In this document: one piece after another, positions 46,544-57,100 of the stretch
Numbering within the stretch: position 1 is the first letter of the stretch
Layout of the letters: each line of letters opens with the position of its first letter
Assembly: GCF_004792295.1 (NCBI RefSeq)
Contig: NZ_SRRY01000001.1
Location: forward strand, 3,479,501 to 3,543,500
From: Pseudoalteromonas sp. MEBiC 03607
Lineage (GTDB): Bacteria > Pseudomonadota > Gammaproteobacteria > Enterobacterales > Alteromonadaceae
Direction of reading: 5' to 3'
DNA length: 64,000 nt
Made by a program: the position numbers and the translations under genes
Notes under the pieces: model-generated
Databases searched by the model: none
The model's input: only the letters and a program-made list of their open reading frames with translations
What the model was told of the DNA's origin: nothing

Positions 46544-48535
46544 TTAGAACAAAGCGTTTGCTTTATTTACGATGTTTTCAACAGTGAAACCAAAGTGCTT
46601 GAATAGCTCGCCTGCAGGTGCTGACTCACCGAAGGTCGTCATACCTACTACTGCGCCATTTAGGCCTACATACTTGTACCAGTAGTCTGCGATACCCGCT
46701 TCGATTGCTACGCGGCGAGTAACGCTTGCTGGTAGTACACTTTCTTTATATGCAGCGTCTTGCTCATCAAATAAGTCTGTTGAAGGCATAGATACCACAC
46801 GTACTTTTTTACCTTGTGAACGAAGCTCTGCAGCTGCATCTTGTGCAAGCTGTACTTCAGAACCTGTTGCGATAAGGATAAGCTCTGGCTCACCGTCACA
46901 GCTAAGTACGTAACCACCTTTTTTCACATCAGCTAACTGCTGTGCAGTACGCGCTTGTTGCTCAAGGCCTTGACGAGTGAAAATAAGTGACGTTGGGCCA
47001 TCTTTACGCTCGATAGCTTGTTGCCATGCAATCGCAGACTCTACTTGGTCACATGGACGCCAGTTCACTAGGTTAGGCGTTAAACGCATGCTTGCAATTT
47101 GCTCTACAGGTTGGTGCGTCGGACCATCTTCACCTAGACCAATTGAGTCGTGCGTGTATACGAAGATACTTGGTTGCTTCATTAGTGCAGCCATACGTAC
47201 TGCGTTACGTGCGTATTCCATGAACATTAAGAATGTAGCACCGTAAGGAATAAAGCCTTTATGCAGTGCAATACCATTCATAATCGCTGACATACCAAAT
47301 TCACGTACGCCGTAGAAAATGTAGTTACCGCTTGCATCATTTGCTTCTAAGCCTTTTGAGCCATCCCAAAGTGTTAAGTTAGAACCAGCAAGGTCAGCAG
47401 AACCGCCCATGAATTCTGGTAGTAACGGACCAAACGCGTTTAGTGCATTTTGTGATGCTTTACGTGTTGCTGGGTTTGCAGGGTTTGCTTGTAGCTCTTC
47501 AATGTAAGCTTGTGACTTTTCAGCCCAATCAGCTGGTAACTCACCGTTGGTACGGCGTTTAAACTCAGCTGCAAGCTCTGGGTATGCACTTGCATAAGCG
47601 GCAAATTTTTCATCCCAGCTAGCTTCTAGTTGCTTACCTTTTTCTTTGCCATCCCACTCGCTGTAGATTTCAGCTGGAATTTCAAATGCATCACCTGTCC
47701 AACCTAGGAACTCACGAGATGCTTTGATTTCGTCTTCACCTAGTGGTGCACCGTGACAGTCGTGGCTACCTGATTTGTTAGGTGAACCGTAACCAATGAT
47801 TGTTTTACAGCAAATTAGTGATGGTTTATCAGTAATGCTACGTGCTTCTTCGATAGCGGCGCGAATTGCATCAGGGTTATGACCATCTACATCGCTTACT
47901 ACGTGCCAACCGTATGCTTTGAAGCGCGCTGGTGTATCGTCACTGAACCACCCTTCTACTTCACCATCAATTGAGATGCCATTGTCATCCCAAAACGCAA
48001 CTAGTTTACCTAGGCCTAATGTACCGGCTAATGAACAGGCTTCGTGAGAAATACCTTCCATTAAACAGCCATCACCCATAAATGCATAGGTGTAGTGATC
48101 AACAATATCGTGGCCTTCACGGTTAAACTGTGCAGCAAGTGCTTTCTCGGCAATTGCCATGCCCACAGCATTTGTGATCCCTTGACCTAATGGACCCGTA
48201 GTGGTCTCAATACCAGGCGCATAACCATATTCTGGGTGGCCCGGTGTTTTTGAGTGCATTTGGCGGAAGTTTTTAATTTCTTCGAGTGGTAAGTCATAGC
48301 CACTTAAGTGCAGTAGAGAATAGATCAGCATTGAACCGTGACCATTCGAAAGAATAAATCGATCGCGGTCTGCCCACTCTGGATTCGTAGGGTTGTGCTT
48401 TAGATAATCGCGCCATAGTACTTCTGCGATATCTGCCATGCCCATAGGGGCGCCAGGGTGGCCAGATTTGGCCTGTTGTACTGCGTCCATTGATAAGACG
48501 CGAATAGCATTTGCAAGTTCTTTGCGTGATGGCAT
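46544..48535 (-). CDS. tkt: Transketolase
   Basis: A 663-residue thiamine-diphosphate enzyme moving two-carbon units between sugar phosphates in the pentose phosphate pathway. [19 protein letters not shown] at the N-terminus, [18 protein letters not shown], the ThDP motif [19 protein letters not shown]...DDN, and [20 protein letters not shown] are all present. It is divergent from metK and stands alone, about 38 kb from epd-pgk-fba, with which it is contiguous in Shewanella as far as I recall. Confidence 0.97.
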   Translation of the reverse strand: MPSRKELANAIRVLSMDAVQQAKSGHPGAPMGMADIAEVLWRDYLKHNPTNPEWADRDRFILSNGHGSMLIYSLLHLSGYDLPLEEIKNFRQMHSKTPGHPEYGYAPGIETTTGPLGQGITNAVGMAIAEKALAAQFNREGHDIVDHYTYAFMGDGCLMEGISHEACSLAGTLGLGKLVAFWDDNGISIDGEVEGWFSDDTPARFKAYGWHVVSDVDGHNPDAIRAAIEEARSITDKPSLICCKTIIGYGSPNKSGSHDCHGAPLGEDEIKASREFLGWTGDAFEIPAEIYSEWDGKEKGKQLEASWDEKFAAYASAYPELAAEFKRRTNGELPADWAEKSQAYIEELQANPANPATRKASQNALNAFGPLLPEFMGGSADLAGSNLTLWDGSKGLEANDASGNYIFYGVREFGMSAIMNGIALHKGFIPYGATFLMFMEYARNAVRMAALMKQPSIFVYTHDSIGLGEDGPTHQPVEQIASMRLTPNLVNWRPCDQVESAIAWQQAIERKDGPTSLIFTRQGLEQQARTAQQLADVKKGGYVLSCDGEPELILIATGSEVQLAQDAAAELRSQGKKVRVVSMPSTDLFDEQDAAYKESVLPASVTRRVAIEAGIADYWYKYVGLNGAVVGMTTFGESAPAGELFKHFGFTVENIVNKANALF

Positions 48536-48683
48536 GAATTCTCCTACCTTTATGTATTTGCGCTGGTTGTTTATGAAGCTCCATTCTTACTTATTGTAAG
48601 GGTACAGTGCAATTAAAAATCCGCATTAAATGCACCGTTTATGGGCGTTTGTTAAGAACAATACGTTATTAGTAATTTTAAAT

Positions 48684-48699
48684 GGACGTCTAGGCGTAA
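48684..48699. promoter_or_regulatory. Candidate MetJ operator before metK
   Basis: Two adjacent octamers, GGACGTCT (7 of 8 to the met box AGACGTCT) and AGGCGTAA (5 of 8), lie 102-118 nt before the metK ATG. Tandem met boxes are the known MetJ site type, consistent with repression of metK by SAM-loaded MetJ. Confidence 0.6.
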
Positions 48700-48801
48700 A
48701 ATTACTATGCAAACATATTTGTTTTAGATAAAATACGCCCCTTATTTTTTTAGCGCTATTACCGACGTTTGTGGAGCGCAATATTTGTGAGCAGAAATAC
48801 A

Positions 48802-49953
48802 ATGGCAAAACATTTATTTACTTCTGAATCTGTTTCTGAAGGTCATCCGGATAAAATCGCGGACCAAATCTCTGACGCGGTTCTAGATGCTATCTTAGAG
48901 CAAGATTCTCATGCCCGTGTTGCATGTGAGACATACGTAAAGACTGGTATGGTTATGGTTGGTGGTGAAATCACTACTAGCGCTTGGGTAGATATCGAAG
49001 AAATTACACGTAAAACTGTACGTGAAATCGGTTACACGCACTCAGACATGGGTTTCGATGCTGACTCGTGTGCAATCCTAAACACTATCGGTAAACAATC
49101 TCCAGATATTAACCAAGGTGTTGACCGTGCTCGTCCAGAAGACCAAGGCGCTGGTGACCAAGGTTTAATGTTCGGTTATGCATGTAATGAAACTGACGTT
49201 TTAATGCCTGCACCAATCACTTATTCACACCGTCTAGTTCAGCGTCAAGCTGAAGTTCGTAAGAGCGGTGAGCTTAACTGGTTACGTCCAGATGCAAAAT
49301 CTCAAGTAACGTTTGCATACGAAAATGGCAAGCCTGTTGGTATTGATGCAGTTGTTCTTTCAACTCAACACTGTGATTCAATCTCACAAAACGACTTAGT
49401 TGAAGCGGTAATGGAAACTATCATTAAGCCGGTTCTTCCTGCTGAGCTTATCTCAAGCGCGACTAAGTTCTTCATCAACCCAACTGGCCGTTTCGTAATC
49501 GGTGGCCCTATGGGTGACTGTGGTCTTACAGGCCGTAAAATCATCGTAGATACATACGGTGGTATGGCTCGTCACGGTGGTGGTGCTTTCTCTGGTAAAG
49601 ATCCATCAAAAGTTGACCGCTCAGCTGCATATGCTGCACGTTACGTTGCTAAAAACGTGGTTGCTGCTGGTCTTGCTGACAAGTGTGAGCTACAAGTTTC
49701 TTACGCTATCGGTGTTGCAGAGCCAACATCTATCAGCATCGAAACATTTGGTACAGGTAAATTAGATGAAGCACGTCTAATCGAATTAGTGCGTGAGCAC
49801 TTCGACCTACGCCCTTACGGCTTAATCCAAATGCTTGATCTTGAGCGTCCTATCTATCAACCGACTGCGGCTTATGGTCACTTCGGTCGTAATGAGTTCC
49901 CTTGGGAAAGCACAGACAAAGCTGACGCACTTCGCGCAGCTGCTGGCCTGTAA
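48802..49953 (+). CDS. metK: S-adenosylmethionine synthase
   Basis: A 383-residue enzyme making SAM from methionine and [35 protein letters not shown] at the N-terminus, [37 protein letters not shown] and [23 protein letters not shown] are the family signatures. The start at 48802 is chosen from the conserved N-terminus; the frame extends to a GTG-like codon upstream. It is divergent from tkt, with a MetJ-like operator between them. Confidence 0.98.
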   Translation: MAKHLFTSESVSEGHPDKIADQISDAVLDAILEQDSHARVACETYVKTGMVMVGGEITTSAWVDIEEITRKTVREIGYTHSDMGFDADSCAILNTIGKQSPDINQGVDRARPEDQGAGDQGLMFGYACNETDVLMPAPITYSHRLVQRQAEVRKSGELNWLRPDAKSQVTFAYENGKPVGIDAVVLSTQHCDSISQNDLVEAVMETIIKPVLPAELISSATKFFINPTGRFVIGGPMGDCGLTGRKIIVDTYGGMARHGGGAFSGKDPSKVDRSAAYAARYVAKNVVAAGLADKCELQVSYAIGVAEPTSISIETFGTGKLDEARLIELVREHFDLRPYGLIQMLDLERPIYQPTAAYGHFGRNEFPWESTDKADALRAAAGL

Positions 49954-49965
49954 TAGGTTAAATAA

Positions 49966-49998
49966 AATGAAAAAAGCGCCGTTTGGCGCTTTTTTTGT
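49966..49998. terminator. Bidirectional terminator between metK and dgkA
   Basis: The stem AAAAAAGCGCC / GGCGCTTTTTT with loop GTTT (49970-49991) carries A and T runs on both sides. Confidence 0.9.
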
Positions 49999-50005
49999 GT
50001 TTGAT

Positions 50006-50410
50006 TTAAAAGTAGGAAACTATTTTTTCGTAAACAGCCACACCCCATACCAAGGCTAAAACCACCAGCGACAATGTCACCGCTGCAGAGGCCATATCTT
50101 TGGCTCGCCCTGATAATACATGATACTCAATGCCAACTCGGTCAGTCAGCGCTTCTATTGATGAGTTAAGTAACTCGACGATTAATAATAATAAATAGGG
50201 AATAAACAACACTAACCAGTGATTAAGTGACTGCGCCAATACGACCGACAAGGGTAACAAACACAGTCCTAAATAAATTTCAGAACGAAATGCAGACTCT
50301 TCTTTAAACGCCGCTTTAAAGCCTTTAATCGAGCATTTAGTTGCTTTTAAAATGCGTCCAATACCAAGGCCATTTGGCTTATTGACCAGGGGGATTTTTG
50401 GTTCTTTCAT
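50006..50410 (-). CDS. dgkA: Diacylglycerol kinase
   Basis: A 134-residue trimeric membrane kinase that recycles diacylglycerol. N-terminal amphipathic segment ATKCSIKGFKAAFKEESAFRSEI, then three membrane helices, with catalytic region VELLNSSIEALTDRVG (Glu and Asn of the ELxNSAIE motif). It converges on metK. Confidence 0.93.
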   Translation of the reverse strand: MKEPKIPLVNKPNGLGIGRILKATKCSIKGFKAAFKEESAFRSEIYLGLCLLPLSVVLAQSLNHWLVLFIPYLLLLIVELLNSSIEALTDRVGIEYHVLSGRAKDMASAAVTLSLVVLALVWGVAVYEKIVSYF

Positions 50411-50490
50411 TTTTTACCTACTGCCTCAGAATTAACCTGATCATAATAATAAACTCTTACACTGTCACCATAAGACTCTTGTTTTAATTG

Positions 50491-51132
50491 CTAGCAATTA
50501 CCGGGGATGCTGCTGGTTTTGGTGCGCGAAAACTGATTATTAGTTAACTGCTCTCTGAGCGATTGTAGTGTTTTATAAACACTTTTTAATGACACTTTGT
50601 TACTTAACCAATAAGGGATAGAGCCACTCGGATCTGCATAAGCTTGATGGCTCACTAATAAATTATCTTGTTGCTGTTCTAAGCGCCAATATGCAGTGAG
50701 GTTTTTAATTCGTACAACTCCTGCCACTTCTGCTTTTGCATAGGGCTGGCTTTTAATTTGTAGCTCAGTTTTATGCTCACCTAAAGCGCGATAACAAGAG
50801 TAACTCACCAAGTCTCGATCTGATACCGGCCAAGGCGAATTAAAGTGGGTATAAACAAGAGTTTCTGAGGGACTTAAGCGCTCCAATAAGGTTACGCTTT
50901 TCACGTTTTCGAGCCAATTAGGCGCGTTTTCTGTATCACTTAATAACGCCATAAAGTCACTCGCTTTGGCGTTTTTAACCAGCACAGAAGCATTAATTTC
51001 TATAATGCCGGTGTCATGCTTTTTATAACTAACCTTGATGTCGTCTTGTTGCTTGTAGATTTGCCATTCAATCGGATTAGCACAGGCAGATAAACTCAGC
51101 CAAGCTAACCCAACTATTAAGCAAAGACGCAC
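50491..51132 (-). CDS. START-domain protein, lipoprotein-like N-terminus
   Basis: A 213-residue secreted protein. The N-terminus LIVGLAWLSLSACANPIEW is a signal with lipobox-like LSAC. The rest fits a START/SRPBCC domain: WQIYKQQDDIKVSYKKHDTGIIEI, NAPNWLENVKSVTLLERLS, LVYTHFNSPWPVSDRDLVSYSCY and the C-terminal GSIPYWLSNKVS. Such proteins bind lipids. It starts with GTG 5 nt after the stop of ygiF, so the pair is coupled. Confidence 0.75.
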   Translation of the reverse strand: MRLCLIVGLAWLSLSACANPIEWQIYKQQDDIKVSYKKHDTGIIEINASVLVKNAKASDFMALLSDTENAPNWLENVKSVTLLERLSPSETLVYTHFNSPWPVSDRDLVSYSCYRALGEHKTELQIKSQPYAKAEVAGVVRIKNLTAYWRLEQQQDNLLVSHQAYADPSGSIPYWLSNKVSLKSVYKTLQSLREQLTNNQFSRTKTSSIPGNC

Positions 51133-51137
51133 TTTAT

Positions 51138-52658
51138 TTATAGCCAGTAAGGGTCTGTGTCGAATGTAGCGTGACGGCTTTGCTCCATTGCACTTACTAA
51201 AAATTCAGATTTTTGCTCCAACCAAGACTGTATTTTTGCAAGTTCTAAATCTTCATGACCAGCACACAGCTGTTTTAGATACTCAAGTGTACTTAGTTCA
51301 TAAATACCATGAGAGATATCTAACCATGGAATACGAAACTCACTACGGTCGTCTTTGTTAAATAGCGCCCCTAAACAATTTCCACTAAGCAGAGAATTTT
51401 CTAGGCGCGTGCGCAGTGCTAAGTAATCTTTGTCTGTAAACACTTTTTGCTCTGGAATGAGCTCATGCATGTCGTGCCAATCTTTAGCAAATAATCGCTT
51501 TGCAATATCAGCAACGGGCTCTTCAGCCGCTTTAAACTCAGCTTGTCCCCATGATTTACGCCACTGTTTTTCTATCAACCATGTAGTTAGTTGTAACAAT
51601 AAACGATTATAACGAGTACTATGAAACAGCTCTTGTACATCTTCGATGCTTGGTTGTAACTGTTTTAAGTCGTTGATAACTTGCGTGAGTTCTGGCGCAC
51701 TATTAATTTTTTTATAATAAGCGTGGCGTTTAGATGTGTAGGTTTTTAACTGAATTGCATTTTCTACCCACGCTAGTTCGCTTAGCAGCCATTTTAGCTC
51801 TGTACGTAATAAATCAGTGTCATCTTTACTTACTATGTCATCAAACAACCAGAAAGTGTGGCGAATCAAACGAATTCCATCGGTCACACGTTTAAGGGTT
51901 TTTAGGCTTGGCTTGATGAAGTAACAAGCTTCATGTTTTTGCACAAAGCGAATTGCATAGTTGATGCTTTCTATAAGCGCTTGCTCTTGCGTTGCATCAC
52001 GCTTTAACGGCACAAAACCAATTGATTTGCTTGCTTTTAACGGATTGTCATCAGCAAGGCGATAACCACGAGCTGCTTTAGAGTATAAGCCTAAACGTAC
52101 ATTACTTTCGCGCACTAGCTTATCGGCTAAAGCAAATAACTCTTGGCGACTACCTTCTACTAGCTCAACTTCTAGTTCAGAAATGGGTTCAACTTTGCCC
52201 GACGCAGAAATCTCACCTTTATCAAGCACGACTTCAATCTTTGCACCGCTGTCAGTTTCTATTAACCATGTACGGCGAATAAAATTAGTACTAAAAATTG
52301 GGTATAGGTTATCGGCTATTGACCCAACTTGCATACCATGCGGCCAAATTGCAGCATCAAAAGCAAGTAAATCAGGGCGCGTACCCTCAAGCGGTAAGTT
52401 GTATTCAGGGCGTTGATGTAAACCACCAACCACTTCGCCTGCAAGCTTAATGGTTTGCTCGCATTGGTTATCGCAGCAACGCGTACGTAAACCAATATCT
52501 AATGCGCGCAATTCTCGGCTTGGTGTATCGTAATAAGCATTTTGTAAGCTACGTGAGGGCTTGTTTGTAACGGTTTTTGCAAATTGAGTAATTAATGCGG
52601 GGATCAGTGGAACAACGGCATCTGACACCAAAAACTTCAGTTCTATCTCAGTATCCAT
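51138..52658 (-). CDS. ygiF: CYTH-CHAD inorganic triphosphatase (YgiF-like)
   Basis: A 506-residue enzyme. The CYTH domain (about 1-205) has the metal-triphosphate motif MDTEIELKF and acidic strands such as LEVELVEGSRQ; the CHAD domain (about 215-500) is a histidine-rich helical bundle (RVTDGIRLIRHTFWLF, FHSTRYNRLLLQLTTWL). The E. coli homologue hydrolyses inorganic triphosphate. The start at 52658 is chosen at the conserved ExExK strand; an ATG at 52676 is possible and neither has a clear ribosome site. It is divergent from ygiM, its neighbour in E. coli. Confidence 0.87.
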   Translation of the reverse strand: MDTEIELKFLVSDAVVPLIPALITQFAKTVTNKPSRSLQNAYYDTPSRELRALDIGLRTRCCDNQCEQTIKLAGEVVGGLHQRPEYNLPLEGTRPDLLAFDAAIWPHGMQVGSIADNLYPIFSTNFIRRTWLIETDSGAKIEVVLDKGEISASGKVEPISELEVELVEGSRQELFALADKLVRESNVRLGLYSKAARGYRLADDNPLKASKSIGFVPLKRDATQEQALIESINYAIRFVQKHEACYFIKPSLKTLKRVTDGIRLIRHTFWLFDDIVSKDDTDLLRTELKWLLSELAWVENAIQLKTYTSKRHAYYKKINSAPELTQVINDLKQLQPSIEDVQELFHSTRYNRLLLQLTTWLIEKQWRKSWGQAEFKAAEEPVADIAKRLFAKDWHDMHELIPEQKVFTDKDYLALRTRLENSLLSGNCLGALFNKDDRSEFRIPWLDISHGIYELSTLEYLKQLCAGHEDLELAKIQSWLEQKSEFLVSAMEQSRHATFDTDPYWL

Positions 52659-52872
52659 TCGCTTTGCGGAGTACATTTAAAATAATTAAGTGCTCAAAAT
52701 AAACAAAGCAGCTACTTAATGCAAACTTTTTCCTGAATTTTAATCTTGAGCTTGGCTATGGATTACAATATCTTCCTTGCTATTAATAGTTGAAATCCCT
52801 ACTATCTCTATACATAAAGAAATTATAAATTTGGCCATTTCTAGGCAATGGTTACGTTAACAAGGTAGATTG

Positions 52873-53469
52873 ATGTTAAAACAGTGTATTTTTGGGTTGC
52901 TCCTAGCGGCCACCTCTTTTATTAGTTACGCAGAAGAAGCGCCAAGCAGTAACGAAAACACCGCATACATAGTCGATAACCTCTACACCTTTATGCACTC
53001 TGGTCCGAGTAAAAACTACCGTATTTTAGGTTCGGTTGATGCAGGTACTCAAGTTACTTTACTGTCAGCTGAAGATAATGGTTATTTTAAAATCCGTGAC
53101 GACAAAGATCGTGAAGGCTGGGTAGAAGCAAAGTTTGTGACTGAAAATGCAGGTATTCAACAGCAGTTTCAAGCATTAAGTAATGATATGACTTTAATGC
53201 AAGAGCAACTACGCCAAGCAGAAATTGAACTGCCTCAGTTACAAGAGCAAAATAAAACCCTCACAGAGCAAAACCAAGCACTAAGTGAGCAAATCCAAGC
53301 GCTTAAAAACACAATTGAATCTGAGCGCAACGCTAAACAAACAGCCAGTGCAAAAGAAAAACGTCAGCTACTTACCTATGGCGGCGCAATTGCATTTATT
53401 GGTTTATTGTTAGGTATTATCCTTACCATTATGTTGTCGCGCCGTAAGCGATATGATGGTTGGGCATAA
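52873..53469 (+). CDS. ygiM: SH3-domain membrane protein YgiM
   Basis: A 198-residue protein of the TIGR04211 family. A signal peptide ends near SYAEE; the SH3 domain is at about 30-95 (YTFMHSGPSKNYRILGSVDAGTQVTLL and GYFKIRDDKDREGWVEAKFV), a long coiled coil rich in Gln and Glu follows (about 98-160), and one C-terminal membrane helix (about 167-188) ends before RRKRYDGWA. AAGG lies upstream of the ATG. It is divergent from ygiF. Confidence 0.85.
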   Translation: MLKQCIFGLLLAATSFISYAEEAPSSNENTAYIVDNLYTFMHSGPSKNYRILGSVDAGTQVTLLSAEDNGYFKIRDDKDREGWVEAKFVTENAGIQQQFQALSNDMTLMQEQLRQAEIELPQLQEQNKTLTEQNQALSEQIQALKNTIESERNAKQTASAKEKRQLLTYGGAIAFIGLLLGIILTIMLSRRKRYDGWA

Positions 53470-53479
53470 TCTATCAACA

Positions 53480-53511
53480 ATAAAAAAGCACCGTTAGGTG
53501 CTTTTTTATTG
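53480..53511. terminator. Bidirectional terminator after ygiM
   Basis: The stem AAAAAAGCACC / GGTGCTTTTTT with loop GTTA (53483-53507) lies between converging genes. Confidence 0.9.
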
Positions 53512-53521
53512 TCTGTTTAAT

Positions 53522-54004
53522 TTAGATATCAAAGAGCAAACCACTGTCTTGCTTGATTTTCTCAATCACCATATAAGTGTGATGGGTGCCTACCCCCGGT
53601 ATATCAACTAAATCACCCAATACCTGACGATATTCATCCATATCTGAAACTCGTACTTTTAATAAGTAATCGTAGCCACCTGCGACCATATCGCACTCAA
53701 CAACTTGTGGGATATTTAAAATATATTCGCGAAATACTTTAAACACCGATGTATTCGATGTGACAAGTGATACCTGTACATGTGCTAATAAACTTTGATT
53801 TAGTTTTGCTTCACTTAGCTTGGCATAATAGCCTTCAATATAGCCCTCTTGTTCAAGACGCTTTACACGGTCAAGACATGGACTTGGGCTTAAATTTACC
53901 TGTTTTGCCAGGTTCACATTAGATATTCTGCCATTTTTTTGCAGAGCGTCTAAAATTGCTAAATCGATGCGATCTAACATGCGTAATCTATTCGGACTAG
54001 TCAT
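53522..54004 (-). CDS. Lrp/AsnC-family transcriptional regulator (probable proline-responsive PutR type)
   Basis: A 160-residue regulator. The N-terminal helix-turn-helix is LDRIDLAILDALQKNGRISNVNLAKQVNLSPSPCLDRVKRLEQEGYIEGYYAKL; the C-terminal ligand-binding RAM domain includes VVECDMVAGGYDYLLKVRVSDM. It is divergent from putA. In other proteobacteria, an Lrp-type activator beside a putA lacking the DNA-binding domain controls proline catabolism, so this role is likely. The first ATG was used; 53980 is an alternative. Confidence 0.8.
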   Translation of the reverse strand: MTSPNRLRMLDRIDLAILDALQKNGRISNVNLAKQVNLSPSPCLDRVKRLEQEGYIEGYYAKLSEAKLNQSLLAHVQVSLVTSNTSVFKVFREYILNIPQVVECDMVAGGYDYLLKVRVSDMDEYRQVLGDLVDIPGVGTHHTYMVIEKIKQDSGLLFDI

Positions 54005-54170
54005 AACAGAATTTTATGCGGCTAAGTTAACGGTATGCCCTGTAAATTATCGTAAATCGAAAAATATAACCAGCATATTCTGCTGGATTTTAATTAGAAT
54101 GCACGAAATATATCAATGGCAAGAAATGCGTTAATTGTATTTCTCGACTCCACACACCAGAGGGTTACAT

Positions 54171-57100
54171 ATGCTATTTAATGGCGATTTGACAACTGAA
54201 TGTCCAATAAGACAAAAAATCCGTGATTTTTACCGTATTGATGAAAACGCGGTAATTGATCATATTTTGCCTTTGGCTGAAGTAGGCGTGAAAGCGCGTA
54301 GCCGAGCGTGGGAACGTGCTCGTCAAATGGTTTTAAATATCCGTCGCGATCAGGATGGTCAAAGCGGTGTAGATGCACTACTTAACGAATTTTCATTATC
54401 AAGTGAAGAAGGCGTTGTTTTAATGTGTCTTGCTGAAGCACTACTACGCGTACCAGATAAAGCAACGCAAGAGTCGCTAATTCGTGACAAGCTTGCTAAA
54501 GGTGACTGGAGTTCGCACTTAGGTAGCAGTGACTCATTATTTGTAAATGCATCATCTTGGGGTCTGTTAGTAACTGGTAAAATGGTTAACTACAGCGACA
54601 AGTCTAAAGAACAACAATTTGGTGTGCTGAAAAAGACCATTGGTCGCTTAGGTGAGCCTGTTATTCGTAAATCTGTGAACTTCGCTATGAAGATCATGGG
54701 TAAGCAATTCGTTATGGGTCGTACCATTGACGAAGCGATTGAACGTGCGGCAGATAAAGAACAAAAAGGCTACGTTTACTCATACGATATGCTAGGTGAA
54801 GGCGCTCGCACAATGAAAGATGCAGAGCGTTACTTCAACAGCTACATGACGGCTATCCATGCAATTGGTAAAGCGGCAAATGGCCGTGGTCCTATCAAAA
54901 GCCCAGGTATCTCAGTTAAGATTTCTGCAATTCACCCACGCTATGAATTCACTCATCGCGAGCGCGTAATTGCTGAAATCGTACCTAAGTTAAAAGAACT
55001 TGCCCTTGCAGCGAAAAGCTACGACATCGGCTTCACTGTTGATGCTGAAGAAGCTGATCGTTTAGATATCTCACTAGATGTTATTGAAGCTGTATTTAGT
55101 GATGACGATTTAGGTAACTGGAATGGTTTTGGTTTAGCTGTTCAAGCATACCAAAAACGCGCTATTTTTGTGGTTGAGTGGGTTGCTGATCTTGCTCGTC
55201 GCGTTGGCCGTAAATTAATGGTTCGCCTTGTTAAAGGTGCATACTGGGATACAGAAATCAAAACTACTCAGCAAGATGGTTTAGATCACTACCCTGTATT
55301 TACTCGTAAAGCGACAACTGACGTTTCTTACAAAGCCTGTGCTATCAAGCTACTTGAAGCACGTGATGTGCTTTACCCGCAATTTGCAACACACAATGCT
55401 TACACTGCAGCAACTATTTTAGAAGTTGCTAAAGGCGACCACGAAGGCTTTGAATTCCAACGCCTACACGGTATGGGTGAGTCGTTATTCGACCAAATCG
55501 TAACCCAAGAAAAAATTCAATGTCGCGTTTATGCGCCTGTTGGTCAACACGAAGACTTACTTGCATACTTAGTTCGTCGTTTATTAGAAAACGGTGCTAA
55601 CTCATCATTCGTAAATGCGATTGTTGATACCACTAAGCCTGTTGAGTCACTTTTACCTGACCCAGTAGAAACACTGCAAGGTTTACGTAACAAGTACAAC
55701 ACGCAAATTAAAATGCCAATTGATTTATATGGTGAAGAACGTGCTAACTCAAAAGGCATGGACTTAACTGATATCAATGTCATCACTCCATTTAAAGAAA
55801 ATCTAGATGCGTGGTTTGCAGAGCATCGTATTGATTTAAATGATGTGCCTGAAGGCTCTCTAGCAGTGAAGAATCCAGCAAATCACAAAGAAGTGATTGG
55901 TCATGTAAAACTTCACTCTTCTGAAGAGATGACAGCATTATTAGAAAATGCAGAAAAAGCATTTGAATCATGGTCACAAACACCGGTTAAAGAGCGTGCT
56001 AACTTACTACGCCGTATTGCTGATATTCTAGAACGTCATCACGATGAGCTAGTTGCTATCTGTATTAAAGAAGCGGGTAAAATTACCAAAGATGGTATTG
56101 ATGAAGTTCGTGAAGCCGTTGATTTCTGCCGCTATTACGCAGCTCGAGCTGAAGAATTAGCACAAGATGAGCGTTTTGAAGCACGTGGTGTAATCTTATG
56201 TATCAGCCCATGGAACTTCCCATTAGCTATCTTCTTAGGCCAAGTTGCTGCTGCAATCGTGACTGGTAACACAGTTATTGCAAAACCTGCTGAACAAACA
56301 AGCTTAATTGCCTTACGTACTATCGAGCTTATGTTATCTGTTGGTTTACCTGAGCACGTTGTACAACCTGTTATCGCACGTGGTAGCGATGTAGGTAAAA
56401 CAATTGTTCCTGATGAGCGAATTCAAGCTGTTATGTTCACAGGTTCAACAGAAACAGGTACGCTTATTTCGCAAACACTTGCTGCGCGTAACGATATTCA
56501 AGTACCACTAATTGCAGAAACCGGTGGTCAAAACTGTATGATCGTTGACTCAACAGCTCTACCAGAGCAAGTTGTTGACGATGTGATCAGCTCAGGTTTC
56601 CAAAGTGCCGGTCAACGTTGTTCTGCACTCCGTGTGTTGTTCTTACAAGAAGATGTTGCTGATGGCATCATCGAAATGCTTAAAGGCGCATTAAAAGAGC
56701 TACATGTTGGCGATCCTTCGTTACTTTCGACTGACATTGGTCCTGTAATCGACGAAAAAGCACTGAAAAACTTAAATGAACATGTTGAATACCTAAAAGG
56801 TAACGCAACACTTCATTATGAGTGTGAAATTCCTGATAACAACGAAAATGGCGCTTATTTCTTTGCTCCTCGTCTATATGAGATCAAAGACTTATCTGTG
56901 CTTAAACGTGAAGTATTTGGCCCGTGTGTACATATCATCCGTTTCAAAGGTACAGAGCTTGATAACGTGATTGATCAAATCAATGGCACTGGCTTTGGCT
57001 TAACGATGGGTGTGCATTCACGTATCGAAGAGCGTTGTGAATACTTAGCGAAAATGTCGCGTGCAGGTAACGTTTACATCAACCGTAACATGATTGGTGC

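Noticed and set aside
48536..48801. SAM riboswitch before metK
   Set aside because: No riboswitch-like conserved helices were seen; a MetJ-type operator explains the region better.
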